A stretch of DNA of 61,827 nt from a virus. How positions within the stretch are numbered: the stretch's first letter is position 1; the number at the start of each line of letters is the position of its first letter. Shown piece by piece: positions 38,725-47,646 of the stretch. Under the pieces are notes generated by a model. That model ran no database searches, was not told the DNA's origin, and saw nothing but the letters and a program-made list of their open reading frames with translations. Both the position numbers and the translations under genes were made by a program. The stretch covers positions 1 to 61,827 of IMG/VR virus record IMGVR_UViG_3300043411_000598; one strand, written 5' to 3'.

Positions 38725-38916
38725 ATGACAGCCTTGTTCAGCAAACCGAAGGCGCCGGTTCTTCCCCCGCCGCCTCCCCCGCCGCCGACGATTGATAACG
38801 CGGCGATGAGTGAGGAGGCGAGCCGCATAGCCGCGCGCCGCCGTGGCCGCGCCGCGACCCTTCGCAAGGGTGCATCATCGACGCCAAGCGTCGCCGTCAA
38901 AACGTTGCTGGGGTAA
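38725..38916 (+). CDS. Proline-rich small head-module protein
   Basis: The 63-residue product begins MTALFSKPKAPVLPPPPPPPPT and has a basic arginine-rich centre. Small proteins with this polyproline start are common just before the connector in podophages. Function is unknown. Confidence 0.55.
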   Translation: MTALFSKPKAPVLPPPPPPPPTIDNAAMSEEASRIAARRRGRAATLRKGASSTPSVAVKTLLG

Positions 38917-38921
38917 GAGAC

Positions 38922-39116
38922 ATGAGCGCTCTTTTTGCCGGTGCGGGCGCATCCAAGCTAAGCCCGTTCGGGGCTGGCGTCGATCTTATTACAGCTAAAC
39001 GGAAAAAAGCGACGCCAACGCCGCCGGTTGCGAACCCGCAGCACGGCAACGCGCAGCGCCTTCAGTTGCGCCGCCAAATGCCAGTCACCCCGGCTGTTAG
39101 AAACTTGTTGGCCTAA
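38922..39116 (+). CDS. Small basic protein before the connector
   Basis: The 64-residue product (MSALFAGAGASKLSPFGAGV) is basic and rich in alanine and proline. It ends three bases before the connector start. Function is unknown. Confidence 0.5.
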   Translation: MSALFAGAGASKLSPFGAGVDLITAKRKKATPTPPVANPQHGNAQRLQLRRQMPVTPAVRNLLA

Positions 39117-39118
39117 GA

Positions 39119-40831
39119 GTGGCTTACGATCAATCCAGCGAGACGCGCGCCCAGGCTGAACACCTGATGCGCTGCCAGGCTGACTTTGAAGCAGAGCGCG
39201 CGAACTGGGATACGCTTTATGAGCGCATCTCTGAAATGGTGTTTCCGCGTTCGCAATACTTCACCAGCAAGAACCAGTTCCAAGGCGAGTTGCGCGGCGA
39301 ACGGGTGTTTGACAATACCCCGACGCTGGCGCTTGATCGCTTCGCCTCGGCTGTTGGCTCGATGCTGGCCCCTGAGACCATGCAATGGCATGGGCTAAAG
39401 TCCAGCGATCCAGAACTAAACGAAGACGAAGAGGTCAAGGAATATCTAGAGCTTGCGACCCGCGTTCTGTTCGGTGCTCGCTACGCCCCGAAGACGAACT
39501 TCTCCTCCCAGGTTCACGAGTGCTGGCTCTCTAACGGCGCCTTCGGCACATCCTGCCTCTTTGTTGATGAGGATATGGGTTCGAGCCTACGCTATCGGGC
39601 CATCCACCTTTCCGAAATCTATATCGGTGAGAACTTCCAAGGCCTGATCGACCGCGTTCACCGTGGCCGCTTCAAGCTTAAAGCCTATCAGGTGCTCCAG
39701 CTCGTCAATCACACCGACGAGTCCAAGCGCTGGATGATGCCTGAATGCGTCGCCAAGGCTCTAGAAGGCGACAGGAAGAACCCCAACGCTGAGTTTGAGT
39801 TCATCCATTGCGTTTACCCAAACGACGATCAGGACACGCGCCGCGCCGATGCTGTGGGCATGGCCTACAAATCAGTTTACCTCTCGGTGCAGGATCTGAC
39901 CATCTGCCATGAGGGCGGATATCGCACCCTGCCCTATGCTGTGGGCCGCTATGTAACTGGCCCGCGTGAGACTTACGGCCGCTCGCCGGCAATGACGGTG
40001 TTTCGCGACATCCTCATGCTGAATGAGATGAACAAGACGGTCATTCGTGCGGGTCAATTGCACGTCGATCCCCCGTTCTTGATCGCAGAGGATGGCGCGC
40101 TTCAACCCTTCTCGATGACGCCCCGGTCTCTGAACTACGGCTATCTGAACTCGGACGGCCAGCCTCTAGCCCAATCTCTCCGCCCTGATGGTGATTTGCC
40201 TATCGCGTTGGAGATGATCCAAGATCGCCGCACAGCGGTCAACGATGCTTTCCTCGTGACGCTCTTTCAAGTGCTGGTCGAAAACCCAGACATGACGGCA
40301 ACGCAGGCTCTCCTCCGTGCTCAGGAGAAGGGTCAGCTTCTCGGCCCGACGCTGGGACGCCAACAAAGCGAGTTCCTATCCTGCGTGATTGAGCGCGAAC
40401 TGGATATCCTCTCGGCTGCTGGCACGCTGCCACCGATGCCGGAAGCCTTGCTTGAAGCGGGCGGCGCTGTTGCCATCGAGTTCAAATCACCGCTCAATCG
40501 CTTGCAACGTGCCGACGATGCGATGGGCATTCTAAAGACCATCGAAGCCCTGACGCCGCTGGCGCAGATCGATCCGGGCGTTCTGGATATCATCGACATT
40601 CCGAAGTCGGCGCGTATCATTGCCGAGGCTTCGGGCTCGCCGGCCGATGCGCTCCGCACGCCTGAAGAAATCGCGGGCATGAAGGAGGAAAAGCAAAAGC
40701 AGGCTGACCTTCAGCAGCTTGTGCAGGCCGCTCCCCTTCTCGGCAAGACTGCGCGTGATCTGTCGCAGGCTTCAGCTACAGCGCAAAATCAGCCAGCCCC
40801 AATCCCATACGTTCAGCCAGGCTCTGAATGA
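39119..40831 (+). CDS. Head-to-tail connector (portal) protein
   Basis: The 570-residue product starts with GTG at 39119. The N-terminal RANWDTLYERISEMVFPRSQYF, the segment RFASAVGSMLAPETMQWHGL and the central YGRSPAMTVFRDILMLNEMNKT are typical of the podovirus head-to-tail connecting protein family. It forms the dodecameric ring through which DNA passes. A glutamine-rich charged end follows. It overlaps the next gene by four bases. Confidence 0.85.
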   Translation: MAYDQSSETRAQAEHLMRCQADFEAERANWDTLYERISEMVFPRSQYFTSKNQFQGELRGERVFDNTPTLALDRFASAVGSMLAPETMQWHGLKSSDPELNEDEEVKEYLELATRVLFGARYAPKTNFSSQVHECWLSNGAFGTSCLFVDEDMGSSLRYRAIHLSEIYIGENFQGLIDRVHRGRFKLKAYQVLQLVNHTDESKRWMMPECVAKALEGDRKNPNAEFEFIHCVYPNDDQDTRRADAVGMAYKSVYLSVQDLTICHEGGYRTLPYAVGRYVTGPRETYGRSPAMTVFRDILMLNEMNKTVIRAGQLHVDPPFLIAEDGALQPFSMTPRSLNYGYLNSDGQPLAQSLRPDGDLPIALEMIQDRRTAVNDAFLVTLFQVLVENPDMTATQALLRAQEKGQLLGPTLGRQQSEFLSCVIERELDILSAAGTLPPMPEALLEAGGAVAIEFKSPLNRLQRADDAMGILKTIEALTPLAQIDPGVLDIIDIPKSARIIAEASGSPADALRTPEEIAGMKEEKQKQADLQQLVQAAPLLGKTARDLSQASATAQNQPAPIPYVQPGSE

Positions 40832-41268
40832 TGGAAAGCTTTATCTTTCCCCTCATCTTCGTGGCCGCGTTTGGGGTTCAAACCTTCGCGCGCCTCAAAC
40901 CTTCAACCCAAGACGCGATCATCGCCAAGGCTAAAGCCATGTGGACCGCCGCCAAGAACGCCGCTCAATCGATGCACAACCGCATCTTCCGCCGCCGCAT
41001 GAGCTACCGGCATTTGTTTCTTGACCAGAAGGGTCAGCTTAACCAAGCGGGCCGTATCGTTCTGGCTGATCTCACCAAGTTCTGCCGGGGGCTTACATCC
41101 ACCACGGTCGTTAGCCAAGTCTCAGGCATGGTCGATCCTCATGCGTCAGGGCTTGCTGAAGGGCGGCGTGAAGTCTGGTTGAAGATCATGAAAGAGCTAG
41201 GCCTTGATCCGATGCAGGCTATAGAGGCTGTGCGTGCTGAAGAGTATGATGCACTCGCAGCGGCTTGA
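40828..41268 (+). CDS. Bbp19-like protein
   Basis: The 146-residue product has a hydrophobic N-terminus and a C-terminal half FLDQKGQLNQAGRIVLADLT, KFCRGLTSTTVVSQVSG, then EGRREVWLKIMKELGL. This resembles the Bbp19 family described from Bordetella phage BPP-1, found between portal and capsid. Function is unknown. Confidence 0.6.
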   Translation: MMESFIFPLIFVAAFGVQTFARLKPSTQDAIIAKAKAMWTAAKNAAQSMHNRIFRRRMSYRHLFLDQKGQLNQAGRIVLADLTKFCRGLTSTTVVSQVSGMVDPHASGLAEGRREVWLKIMKELGLDPMQAIEAVRAEEYDALAAA

Positions 41269-41337
41269 AACCCCGCGTTAACCGCGATGCTGAGAAACTA
41301 ACGCTTCCGAACACTAACACAGGAAGCATTCTCTCTC

Positions 41338-42234
41338 ATGTCAGAAGCACCAAGCGCTCCCGTCGATGGCGGACAAGGCGCACCGCCGCCGGTTACTCCG
41401 CCAGTTGATGGTGCTGCCGCCCCGCCCGCCGCTCCCGCAGAACCTACCCCGCCGTGGTTTTCTGCATTCAAGAACCCGGAGCTTCGCGGCTACGCTGAGA
41501 AGAAGAATTTTCCAGATCCTGAGGCCGCTGTCGCCTCTTACTTCCAGCTTGAAAAATTCCATGGCGTTCCGGTCGAACGCATTCTAAAGCTGCCGGAAGA
41601 CGTGAACGATGCTGAGGCTGTGAAGCCCATCCTTGAGCGTCTGAACTATGTCGCACCGAAGGAAGCTAAAGAATACGGCTTTGCCGACATGGAAGGCGCC
41701 CAGCCAGAACAGGCTGAGGCGCTTTCTGCTATCGCCCATAAGCATGGCGTCCCACTGAAAACCGCACAGGCCGTGTTCAAGGACGTAATCGCCCTCGATG
41801 CTTCCTACCGCGACAACATGATGAAGCAGGTTGAAGAAGAGGTAGCGGCCGAACTCGGCCAGCTTCGCGGCGAATGGACCGGCGAACGCTATGACCAGAA
41901 CATGGAAAAGGGCCGGCGCTTCGTGCGAGCCATCGGCTTTTCGGAAGAACAGCTTCAAGCGATTGAGACATCAACCGGCGTCGGCGCTCTCTTCAAGACC
42001 TTCGCTGCAGCCCACGATAAGTTCAAGCTTGGCGAAAGCGCCTTTGTTGAAGGCTCCGGCAAGAAGGGCTTTGATATGAGCGCCGAATCTGCGCGTTCTG
42101 AAATCAATCGCCTGAAGACTGACACTGACTTTGGCGCGCGCCTCATGGCAGGCAACGCAGAAGCCAAAGAAAAGTGGACCCGCCTCAATCAAATTGTCGC
42201 CGCTGATAGCGTTGCGAAAGGAATGATCTCATGA
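41338..42234 (+). CDS. Scaffolding/capsid assembly protein
   Basis: The 298-residue product has a proline/alanine-rich start, WFSAFKNPELRGYAEKKNFP, and SYFQLEKFHGVPVERILKLP, a pattern seen in podovirus scaffold proteins. Long charged helices follow and the C-terminus is helical with basic residues. It sits just before the capsid gene as expected. Confidence 0.75.
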   Translation: MSEAPSAPVDGGQGAPPPVTPPVDGAAAPPAAPAEPTPPWFSAFKNPELRGYAEKKNFPDPEAAVASYFQLEKFHGVPVERILKLPEDVNDAEAVKPILERLNYVAPKEAKEYGFADMEGAQPEQAEALSAIAHKHGVPLKTAQAVFKDVIALDASYRDNMMKQVEEEVAAELGQLRGEWTGERYDQNMEKGRRFVRAIGFSEEQLQAIETSTGVGALFKTFAAAHDKFKLGESAFVEGSGKKGFDMSAESARSEINRLKTDTDFGARLMAGNAEAKEKWTRLNQIVAADSVAKGMIS

Positions 42235-42416
42235 CCCTTCTCTCCCCTCGCGCTGAACTGCGCCTGCGTATCCTCCAAATCATCTTCCACCCGTCGCGCT
42301 CCAACGATCAGCTTGTCCAGTTCGTCCGCGAATTTGAAGACACGCTCTTTGCCGACATCGAACTTGGCGGCGATGTGGAAGCGCCGAAGGCTGCAAAGAA
42401 AAAAGACGCGGCCTGA
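42231..42416 (+). CDS. Small protein between scaffold and capsid, 61 residues
   Basis: The product (MTLLSPRAELRLRILQIIFH) has an N-terminal amphipathic helix and a lysine-rich tail. It overlaps the scaffold stop by four bases. Function is unknown. Confidence 0.5.
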   Translation: MTLLSPRAELRLRILQIIFHPSRSNDQLVQFVREFEDTLFADIELGGDVEAPKAAKKKDAA

Positions 42417-42442
42417 TTATTTCGCAACCCCCTGTTAATATC

Positions 42443-42605
42443 TAAGCACGTAGTGTCTCGCTCGTCGGGACAAGCTGATGGCTAAATCCAGCCCCTGGCG
42501 ATGAGCGTGCTTAGTCGCTCGGTATAAGCCACCTACGGCTAGGGCCGGCCCCTCGTGGACAACCCCCGCTCTCACCAAAAGGACCCATCAACCCTCTGAG
42601 CGGGG
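42443..42605 (+). promoter_or_regulatory. Structured RNA leader of the capsid gene
   Basis: The 200-base gap before the capsid gene carries stacked complementary segments. An outer 8-bp stem pairs 42443-42450 with 42506-42513. Inside it are a 7-bp hairpin (42454-42460 with 42466-42472, one wobble) and a 4-bp hairpin (42480-42483 with 42490-42493). Next is a hairpin 42527-42530/42537-42540. Last, ccccgctc (42564-42571) pairs with gagcgggg (42598-42605), whose 3' arm contains the likely capsid ribosome site GGGGA, 10 bases before the ATG. It may control capsid translation. No known RNA family is recognised. Confidence 0.5.
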
Positions 42606-42616
42606 ATTAGTCTGCC

Positions 42617-43498
42617 ATGACGCAGAATCTCACTGGTCACTATGTGACGCAGTTTACCAGCAACATGCAGTTGCTGCTTCAACAAAAGCAATCGGCGCTT
42701 CGTCCGTTTGTCGATACTGGCGCCCACGTTGGTTCAGCGGCCGTTCCGGTCGATCAAATCGGCAAGGTCGAAGCACTCTCGGTCACGTCGCGCTTTGCGC
42801 CGATCACCGATCAAGATATCCCAACTGATCGCCGCTGGGTTTATCCGCAAGACAAGCGGATCGCTACCCTGATCGATCACTTCGACAAGCTGCGCCTGCT
42901 TGCGGACCCGATGAGCGGCTACAGCCAATCAATCTCCGCCGGCATGAACCGCTCCATCGATGATATCATCATTGCGGGCATGTTCAATTCGGCCAACACT
43001 GGCGTTGCGGGCGGCACTGCGGTTCCGTTTGCCACCGCCAACCAAGTCTCCGTCAACGTAGGCGGCACGGCTTCAGGCCTGAATGTCGCCAAGCTCCGCA
43101 AGGCTCGTCAATTGATGATGAGCTATTTCGTGGACCCGTCTGAGACCATCTATTGCGCGGTCACGTCGAAGCAGATCGACAATCTCTTGAACGAAGTTCA
43201 GGTGGTTTCGAGCGACTTCAACATGGTCAAGCCTCTGGTTGACGGCGTTGTCACCCGGTTCATGGGCATCACGTTCATCCCATGCGAACGTTTGACGGTG
43301 GATGCTTCGTCCTATCGCCGCGTTCCGGTGTGGGTGAAGTCTGGTGTTCACCTCGGCATCTGGAACGATGTTCGCGCCGATCTCACCCAACGCAAGGATC
43401 TCGAAGGTCTGCCGTGGCAGCTTTACACGGATATGACCATCGGCGCCACGCGCTTGGAAGAGAACAAGATCATAGAATTACCATGTGCCGAGAGCTAA
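42617..43498 (+). CDS. Major capsid protein
   Basis: The 293-residue product starts after the structured leader. It has IGKVEALSVTSRFAPITDQD and RRWVYPQDKRIATLIDHFDK, and it ends GATRLEENKIIEL, features I associate with capsid proteins of podophages of this group. It follows the scaffold and precedes decoration genes. An HK97-like fold is the expected architecture. Confidence 0.75.
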   Translation: MTQNLTGHYVTQFTSNMQLLLQQKQSALRPFVDTGAHVGSAAVPVDQIGKVEALSVTSRFAPITDQDIPTDRRWVYPQDKRIATLIDHFDKLRLLADPMSGYSQSISAGMNRSIDDIIIAGMFNSANTGVAGGTAVPFATANQVSVNVGGTASGLNVAKLRKARQLMMSYFVDPSETIYCAVTSKQIDNLLNEVQVVSSDFNMVKPLVDGVVTRFMGITFIPCERLTVDASSYRRVPVWVKSGVHLGIWNDVRADLTQRKDLEGLPWQLYTDMTIGATRLEENKIIELPCAES

Positions 43499-43528
43499 GG
43501 TAATCCTTGGTTTTAAAGGAAAAATGCA

Positions 43529-44023
43529 ATGGGGATTCGGACTATAGATTTAGCGTGGTGCGCCGGTTTTCTTGAGGGCGAAGGGTCTTTCGTCATCAAC
43601 AAAACAACTATCGGCGTGACGTGCGCTCAAGTGCAGCGAGAGCCGCTGGAACGTCTCCAGAAGCTTCTTGGCGGCACGATCTATAGCCGACGCCACAAGC
43701 GGACTGACAAACCTAATTGGACACCTGAGTTTTTCGTGTGGTGCATTTACGGGAAAAATGCTGCGGCGATTATGATGACGCTTCTTGCGTTCATGTCGCC
43801 TAAGCGCTGGACCCAAATTATCAAGTGCATGGACCACTGGAAAAGTCTGACGGGCGGGTACAAAGGCGCGCTGCAATGCAAACGGGGCCATCCGTTTGAG
43901 GGCGACAACCTTTATATCCAACCGTCCAATAAGGGCCGGAAGTGCCGCCAGTGCGCGAAGCTCCACTACCAGAAGCTTAGAGCAAAACGCTTAGTGGCAG
44001 CGGCTGCTGCCGTGACCACTTAA
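43529..44023 (+). CDS. LAGLIDADG-type homing endonuclease
   Basis: The 164-residue product opens with WCAGFLEGEGSFVI, a LAGLIDADG motif with the acidic residue for metal binding. It has a C-terminal zinc-type region (CKRGHPFEGDNLYIQP, then RKCRQCAKLHYQKLRAKR) more typical of HNH proteins. The single motif suggests it acts as a dimer. It is free-standing right after the capsid gene, with its own ribosome site (AAAGGA). I see no intron or intein. Confidence 0.75.
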   Translation: MGIRTIDLAWCAGFLEGEGSFVINKTTIGVTCAQVQREPLERLQKLLGGTIYSRRHKRTDKPNWTPEFFVWCIYGKNAAAIMMTLLAFMSPKRWTQIIKCMDHWKSLTGGYKGALQCKRGHPFEGDNLYIQPSNKGRKCRQCAKLHYQKLRAKRLVAAAAAVTT

Positions 44024-44035
44024 GGAGACATTGAA

Positions 44036-44557
44036 ATGGCTGTTGCCAACACCAAAAGCGCGGCGATCACGAACATGGACGCGACGCCGCCCGTCCTCAA
44101 CAATCGCTCGGGTACGCGCGCCCCAGCTTATATCGCGGTCCAAACGCTGGAAACGGCGGCGGCCGATGACGATAACTCCGTCTATCGGTTCTTCCGTCTC
44201 CCCTCCAACGCCAAGATCTATTCGATTGCCGTCCTCAACGACGCGATTACATCGGGTACGTCTTGGAATTGCGGGCTTTGGGATACGGCTGCGAATGGCG
44301 GCGCTGTTGTCGATGCTGACCTTTTTGCGTCAGCTGTTGATCTCAGCGCCGGCACGGCAGCGTGGCTGGAGCTTCGCTTTGAAGCGGCCACGTCAGGTCC
44401 GATTGAGTATGCTGACTATGAACTGTGGCGCATCGCCGATCTTGGCGCCGCCACGTACACGGTCGATCCTCAAAAGGAATGGGACCTCTGCTTGCAGGGC
44501 GTCACGGTAGGCTCAAGCGCCTCCACGATCACGCTCCGCATCATCTACTCCTGCTAA
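44036..44557 (+). CDS. Structural (decoration-type) protein, 173 residues
   Basis: The product has a beta-rich composition with FFRLPSNAKIYSIAVLNDAI and WNCGLWDTAANGGAVVDADL. Proteins with this pattern lie after the capsid gene in several podophages and are assumed to be virion components. The exact place in the head is unknown. Confidence 0.6.
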   Translation: MAVANTKSAAITNMDATPPVLNNRSGTRAPAYIAVQTLETAAADDDNSVYRFFRLPSNAKIYSIAVLNDAITSGTSWNCGLWDTAANGGAVVDADLFASAVDLSAGTAAWLELRFEAATSGPIEYADYELWRIADLGAATYTVDPQKEWDLCLQGVTVGSSASTITLRIIYSC

Positions 44558-44611
44558 GCGGCTTGGGGAGAGGCTTAGGCTTCTCCCCTCCTGCACCCTA
44601 AGGGGCGAAAC

Positions 44612-44806
44612 ATGACGACGCGCTACTATCAAGCAGGTCTCGGCTGCGAGATGAAAGAAGAAGTGGTTGAGGCCGGTTCTTCCTCGCTCGTTTGGGTTGA
44701 AGTGCAGGTTGTTTACGACCTCACCGGCAATTCTAAAGCCGATGCATTGAAGGCCATCGAATCGGTCAAGCAATACATTCTCGCTGACAATTGGCCACCG
44801 GCTTAA
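44612..44806 (+). CDS. Small protein of the head module, 64 residues
   Basis: The product (MTTRYYQAGLGCEMKEEVVE) pairs a beta-rich centre (LVWVEVQVVYDL) with a helical end. No family is recognised. It lies between two virion protein genes. Confidence 0.45.
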   Translation: MTTRYYQAGLGCEMKEEVVEAGSSSLVWVEVQVVYDLTGNSKADALKAIESVKQYILADNWPPA

Positions 44807-44816
44807 GGGGAACAGC

Positions 44817-45125
44817 ATGGCTAATTTTGGCGAAAATGAACGTGAGCTGGTAGGCCAGACTTACGTTGACAAGTCGGGCACGATTACGACCGGCGGCACA
44901 GCACAAACGCTGATGACTGCAAGCACGGACGCTAACGGGCGCTTTGTTTATAATCCGAACGCATCCGGTTCGCTATGGGTCAACGTTCTTGGCGGGACCG
45001 CCGCTGCAAACGGCGCGGGCTCGATTGAGGTTGTGCCTGGTCAGCTTCTACCCATCGATACATGCAACGCCATTTCCATCATCCACGCCTCTACGGGCGC
45101 GAAATTCACCGCCGGGGAGGCGTAA
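44817..45125 (+). CDS. Probable virion protein, 102 residues
   Basis: The beta-rich product (GTITTGGTAQTLMTAS, FVYNPNASGSLWVNVLGG) resembles small head or tail decoration proteins. It has a ribosome site (AAGGGG) just upstream. Function is unassigned. Confidence 0.5.
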   Translation: MANFGENERELVGQTYVDKSGTITTGGTAQTLMTASTDANGRFVYNPNASGSLWVNVLGGTAAANGAGSIEVVPGQLLPIDTCNAISIIHASTGAKFTAGEA

Positions 45126-45128
45126 CCA

Positions 45129-45539
45129 ATGCAAGCGATCACTCCTTTCGTTGGCGTCGCCACGACGCTTAACGGACTTGCTCATACGGTGACAGTAACG
45201 GCACTCGCGGGCGCTGCCAACGTCAGCACCGTGACCATTCAAGCGGTTGATGCTGGCGGCTATCCCGTCTCCGGCGTTCACCACTTCACGGTCATCACAA
45301 CTTCGGACTCAGGCGGTGGTACAATTTCAGCTACGGCTTATTCGGGTTCGCTCGTTGCCGTGACAGGAACCCTTCTCATCACATGGACGGCTAAGCACGC
45401 CTTCCTGGTGGCGACGGATTCGACCGGCCAGTTTGTAGGCTCACTCACCGACACGGCCAAGACTGCCGACTACATCGCGGTCAGCGGTCAACTTGCGCCT
45501 AAGCCAGTGGTCTCTGCCGCAGCCGCGTATGGTGCGTAA
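45129..45539 (+). CDS. Ig-like beta-sandwich virion protein
   Basis: The 136-residue product is glycine-, threonine- and valine-rich with VSTVTIQAVDAGGYPVSGVH and VTGTLLITWTAKHAFLVAT. This matches the pattern of phage immunoglobulin-like surface domains. It may decorate the capsid. Its stop overlaps the next start. Confidence 0.55.
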   Translation: MQAITPFVGVATTLNGLAHTVTVTALAGAANVSTVTIQAVDAGGYPVSGVHHFTVITTSDSGGGTISATAYSGSLVAVTGTLLITWTAKHAFLVATDSTGQFVGSLTDTAKTADYIAVSGQLAPKPVVSAAAAYGA

Positions 45540-45991
45540 TGGCTGTTGACCTCATCCCCGTTACGCTGACTTGCGATACCAGTGCTCTAGCCGATGATGA
45601 CGTGATCGCGGACACGCAAGAAGTCGCGAACGCCTTCAATCCAGAAGGATTCGCGCTGTTGCAAAGCCTCATCCTTATCGATGAAGATGATCAAAAGCAG
45701 GATGTTGATATCCTCTTCTTCAACGGGTCGGGTACGCTTGGCACAGAAAACAGCGCTGCATCAATTACGGACGCGAACGCCCGCAATTACATGGGAAAGG
45801 TATCGATCCTCGTCGCAGACTATATGGACTTAGGCGGGGTCTCAGTTGCTCAATCGGTCAATTGCGGGCTCATCCTTAAGGCCAAAGACCTTGCCACCCC
45901 TTCCCTCTATGTGGCTGCAGTCTGCCGTTCAGGCACGCCAACCTACACTGCATCTGGACTTAAGCTGAGGCTCGGCCTCGTTAAGAGCTAA
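45539..45991 (+). CDS. Probable virion protein, 150 residues
   Basis: The product contains FALLQSLILIDEDDQKQDVD and ILVADYMDLGGVSVAQSVNC. It fits a conserved phage structural family seen next to decoration genes. No more precise role can be given. Confidence 0.5.
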   Translation: MAVDLIPVTLTCDTSALADDDVIADTQEVANAFNPEGFALLQSLILIDEDDQKQDVDILFFNGSGTLGTENSAASITDANARNYMGKVSILVADYMDLGGVSVAQSVNCGLILKAKDLATPSLYVAAVCRSGTPTYTASGLKLRLGLVKS

Positions 45992-45993
45992 CA

Positions 45994-47253
45994 GTGGCAA
46001 ACTGGCTTGGCCTTAAACTCAGAATACCCTTATCCACACGCGGTCTCTCCGTAAGGGGAGGAGGCGTGGGCTTTCCTTGGGCGAATCTGCCGGGCGGAAA
46101 CGCGCTACACGCCTGGGATTTTCTAAACAACACGGCGCTCTGGAATAGCGCCAGCGTCGGCGCTCTCTCCAACACTCCCGGCTGGACCTTCACCCGCGCA
46201 TCTACCGGCTACGCTCAAAACGCAGCCGGTCTCCTTCTTCCGTTTGCTTCAGGCGAACTCCGCAGAACAGATAAGGGCGTCCTTATAGAAGGGGCTAGGA
46301 CTAACATCTGCACCAACTACAGCGCTAATCCTGATGCGGGGCTGACCAATGTAGGCTTTACAAACGCCAGCAACACGCTTGCGGTGTTTAGTCGGGTGGA
46401 TGACACGGCTGCACTCGCGGCGGCGGGACTATCCGGCGCCTGCACGAGCGGGTTCGTGTTTTCCCTGGATAATACGCTTGGCGACACCACAGCCAATGCT
46501 CGGCCCACCGGCTCAACAACGGCTGCGGCGCATGAATACAGTGTGTACGCGCGTATCGTTTCCGGTTCTGGCGCCAACTTAGGGCGAAGCGCCACCGGCA
46601 CTGGCGCGGTCACAATCTCTGGCTCAACCTACTCAAGGTTCACTGTCAATCTAACGCCTGGCGCTGGCGAAACGATGCGCATTCAGGCGCCTGCCGGGTG
46701 CAAGGTTTACTTTATTCTCAACCAGCTTGAGGCGGGGGCGTTTGGTAGCTCCGTCATTCCAACGTCGGGAGCCTCAGCCACAAGAGCGGCTGACGTTCTT
46801 ACTGTCCCTGTAAGCGGGATTGATTATCCGATTAGCTTGTTCGCTGAGTTTGAGCCCGCTGTGCTTGCGACCGCAAATGCGCGACTATTTACGATCGGCG
46901 TTGCAAATACAAATAGCGCCCGACTCTCGCTTAGTTCTTCGACGAATCTTGTTCGCGGCCAGATTGATAGCGTTAGCGGTGGCGGCGCGCAGATGGATGT
47001 AACTATTGCGGGGGCGGTTAGTGTCGGCACGGCATACAAGACGGCGTTGCGCACTGCGACCAACGATAGCCGCCATGTCCGAAATGGAACGCTCGGCACG
47101 CTCGACTCATCCGTGACGGCTCCAGCAACTCCAACGAGCATCGTTTTTGGCAATGACTTTACTGGAGGAGAAGCGGCTTTTTCGTACCTCCGCCGCTGCG
47201 CTCTATGGACCCGCGCTCTAACCGATAGCGAACTCCAGAGTGTGACCACGTGA
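45994..47253 (+). CDS. Phage surface protein with lectin-like fold
   Basis: The 419-residue product starts with GTG. It contains GVLIEGARTNICTNYSANPD and QLEAGAFGSSVIPTSGASAT near the middle, motifs shared by phage surface proteins with concanavalin-like domains. The last third ends FGNDFTGGEAAFSYLRRCALW, the closing part of a LamG-type domain. It may bind host or other polysaccharides. Confidence 0.65.
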   Translation: MANWLGLKLRIPLSTRGLSVRGGGVGFPWANLPGGNALHAWDFLNNTALWNSASVGALSNTPGWTFTRASTGYAQNAAGLLLPFASGELRRTDKGVLIEGARTNICTNYSANPDAGLTNVGFTNASNTLAVFSRVDDTAALAAAGLSGACTSGFVFSLDNTLGDTTANARPTGSTTAAAHEYSVYARIVSGSGANLGRSATGTGAVTISGSTYSRFTVNLTPGAGETMRIQAPAGCKVYFILNQLEAGAFGSSVIPTSGASATRAADVLTVPVSGIDYPISLFAEFEPAVLATANARLFTIGVANTNSARLSLSSSTNLVRGQIDSVSGGGAQMDVTIAGAVSVGTAYKTALRTATNDSRHVRNGTLGTLDSSVTAPATPTSIVFGNDFTGGEAAFSYLRRCALWTRALTDSELQSVTT

Positions 47254-47582
47254 CCAAGGGCCAGCGCGCTCTAATAGGCTGGACCGGCGCCTTGCTGCTC
47301 AGTCTTGCGCTTTGGGCTGTCGCATTTGCTGCTTTCGCGCAACTGCCGCCGCTAGCCTATCGCGGCCCAGTTCAAATCACGGTTCAGTTCACAGACGCCC
47401 AAAACGTAGAGGGCCTGTGCGGGATGATTACCGAAGGACGGCTCCGCAATGTCGAAGCCTGCGCAAACGAGCAAGTGATGATCCTGCCTGACCCTTGCAC
47501 GTATCCAGGGCGGTACGCGGAAGTCGTGTGTCACGAGATCGGGCATTCGCACGGATGGGTGCATCGGGAGCCAAGCGCATGA
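47250..47582 (+). CDS. Small metzincin-like zinc-peptidase protein
   Basis: The 110-residue product has an N-terminal membrane or signal segment (about 8-30) and a C-terminal HEIGHSHGWVH (95-105). That is a full HExxHxxGxxH zinc-peptidase motif. Four cysteines (57, 71, 83, 94) suggest a disulfide-linked exported domain. It overlaps the surface-protein gene by four bases. It is far shorter than typical metzincins, so it is either a minimal peptidase or a degraded one. Confidence 0.6.
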   Translation: MTKGQRALIGWTGALLLSLALWAVAFAAFAQLPPLAYRGPVQITVQFTDAQNVEGLCGMITEGRLRNVEACANEQVMILPDPCTYPGRYAEVVCHEIGHSHGWVHREPSA

Positions 47583-47646
47583 CCCCCTCATCCGTGAGAG
47601 AAGTCACAAACCCCATATTAAGGCTGCGCGCCGCAGAATAACTCGC

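Noticed and set aside
43499-44035. LAGLIDADG gene as part of a group I intron or intein interrupting the capsid gene
   Set aside because: The capsid frame closes normally before it and the next gene starts normally after it; no split exon or intein splice residues are seen.
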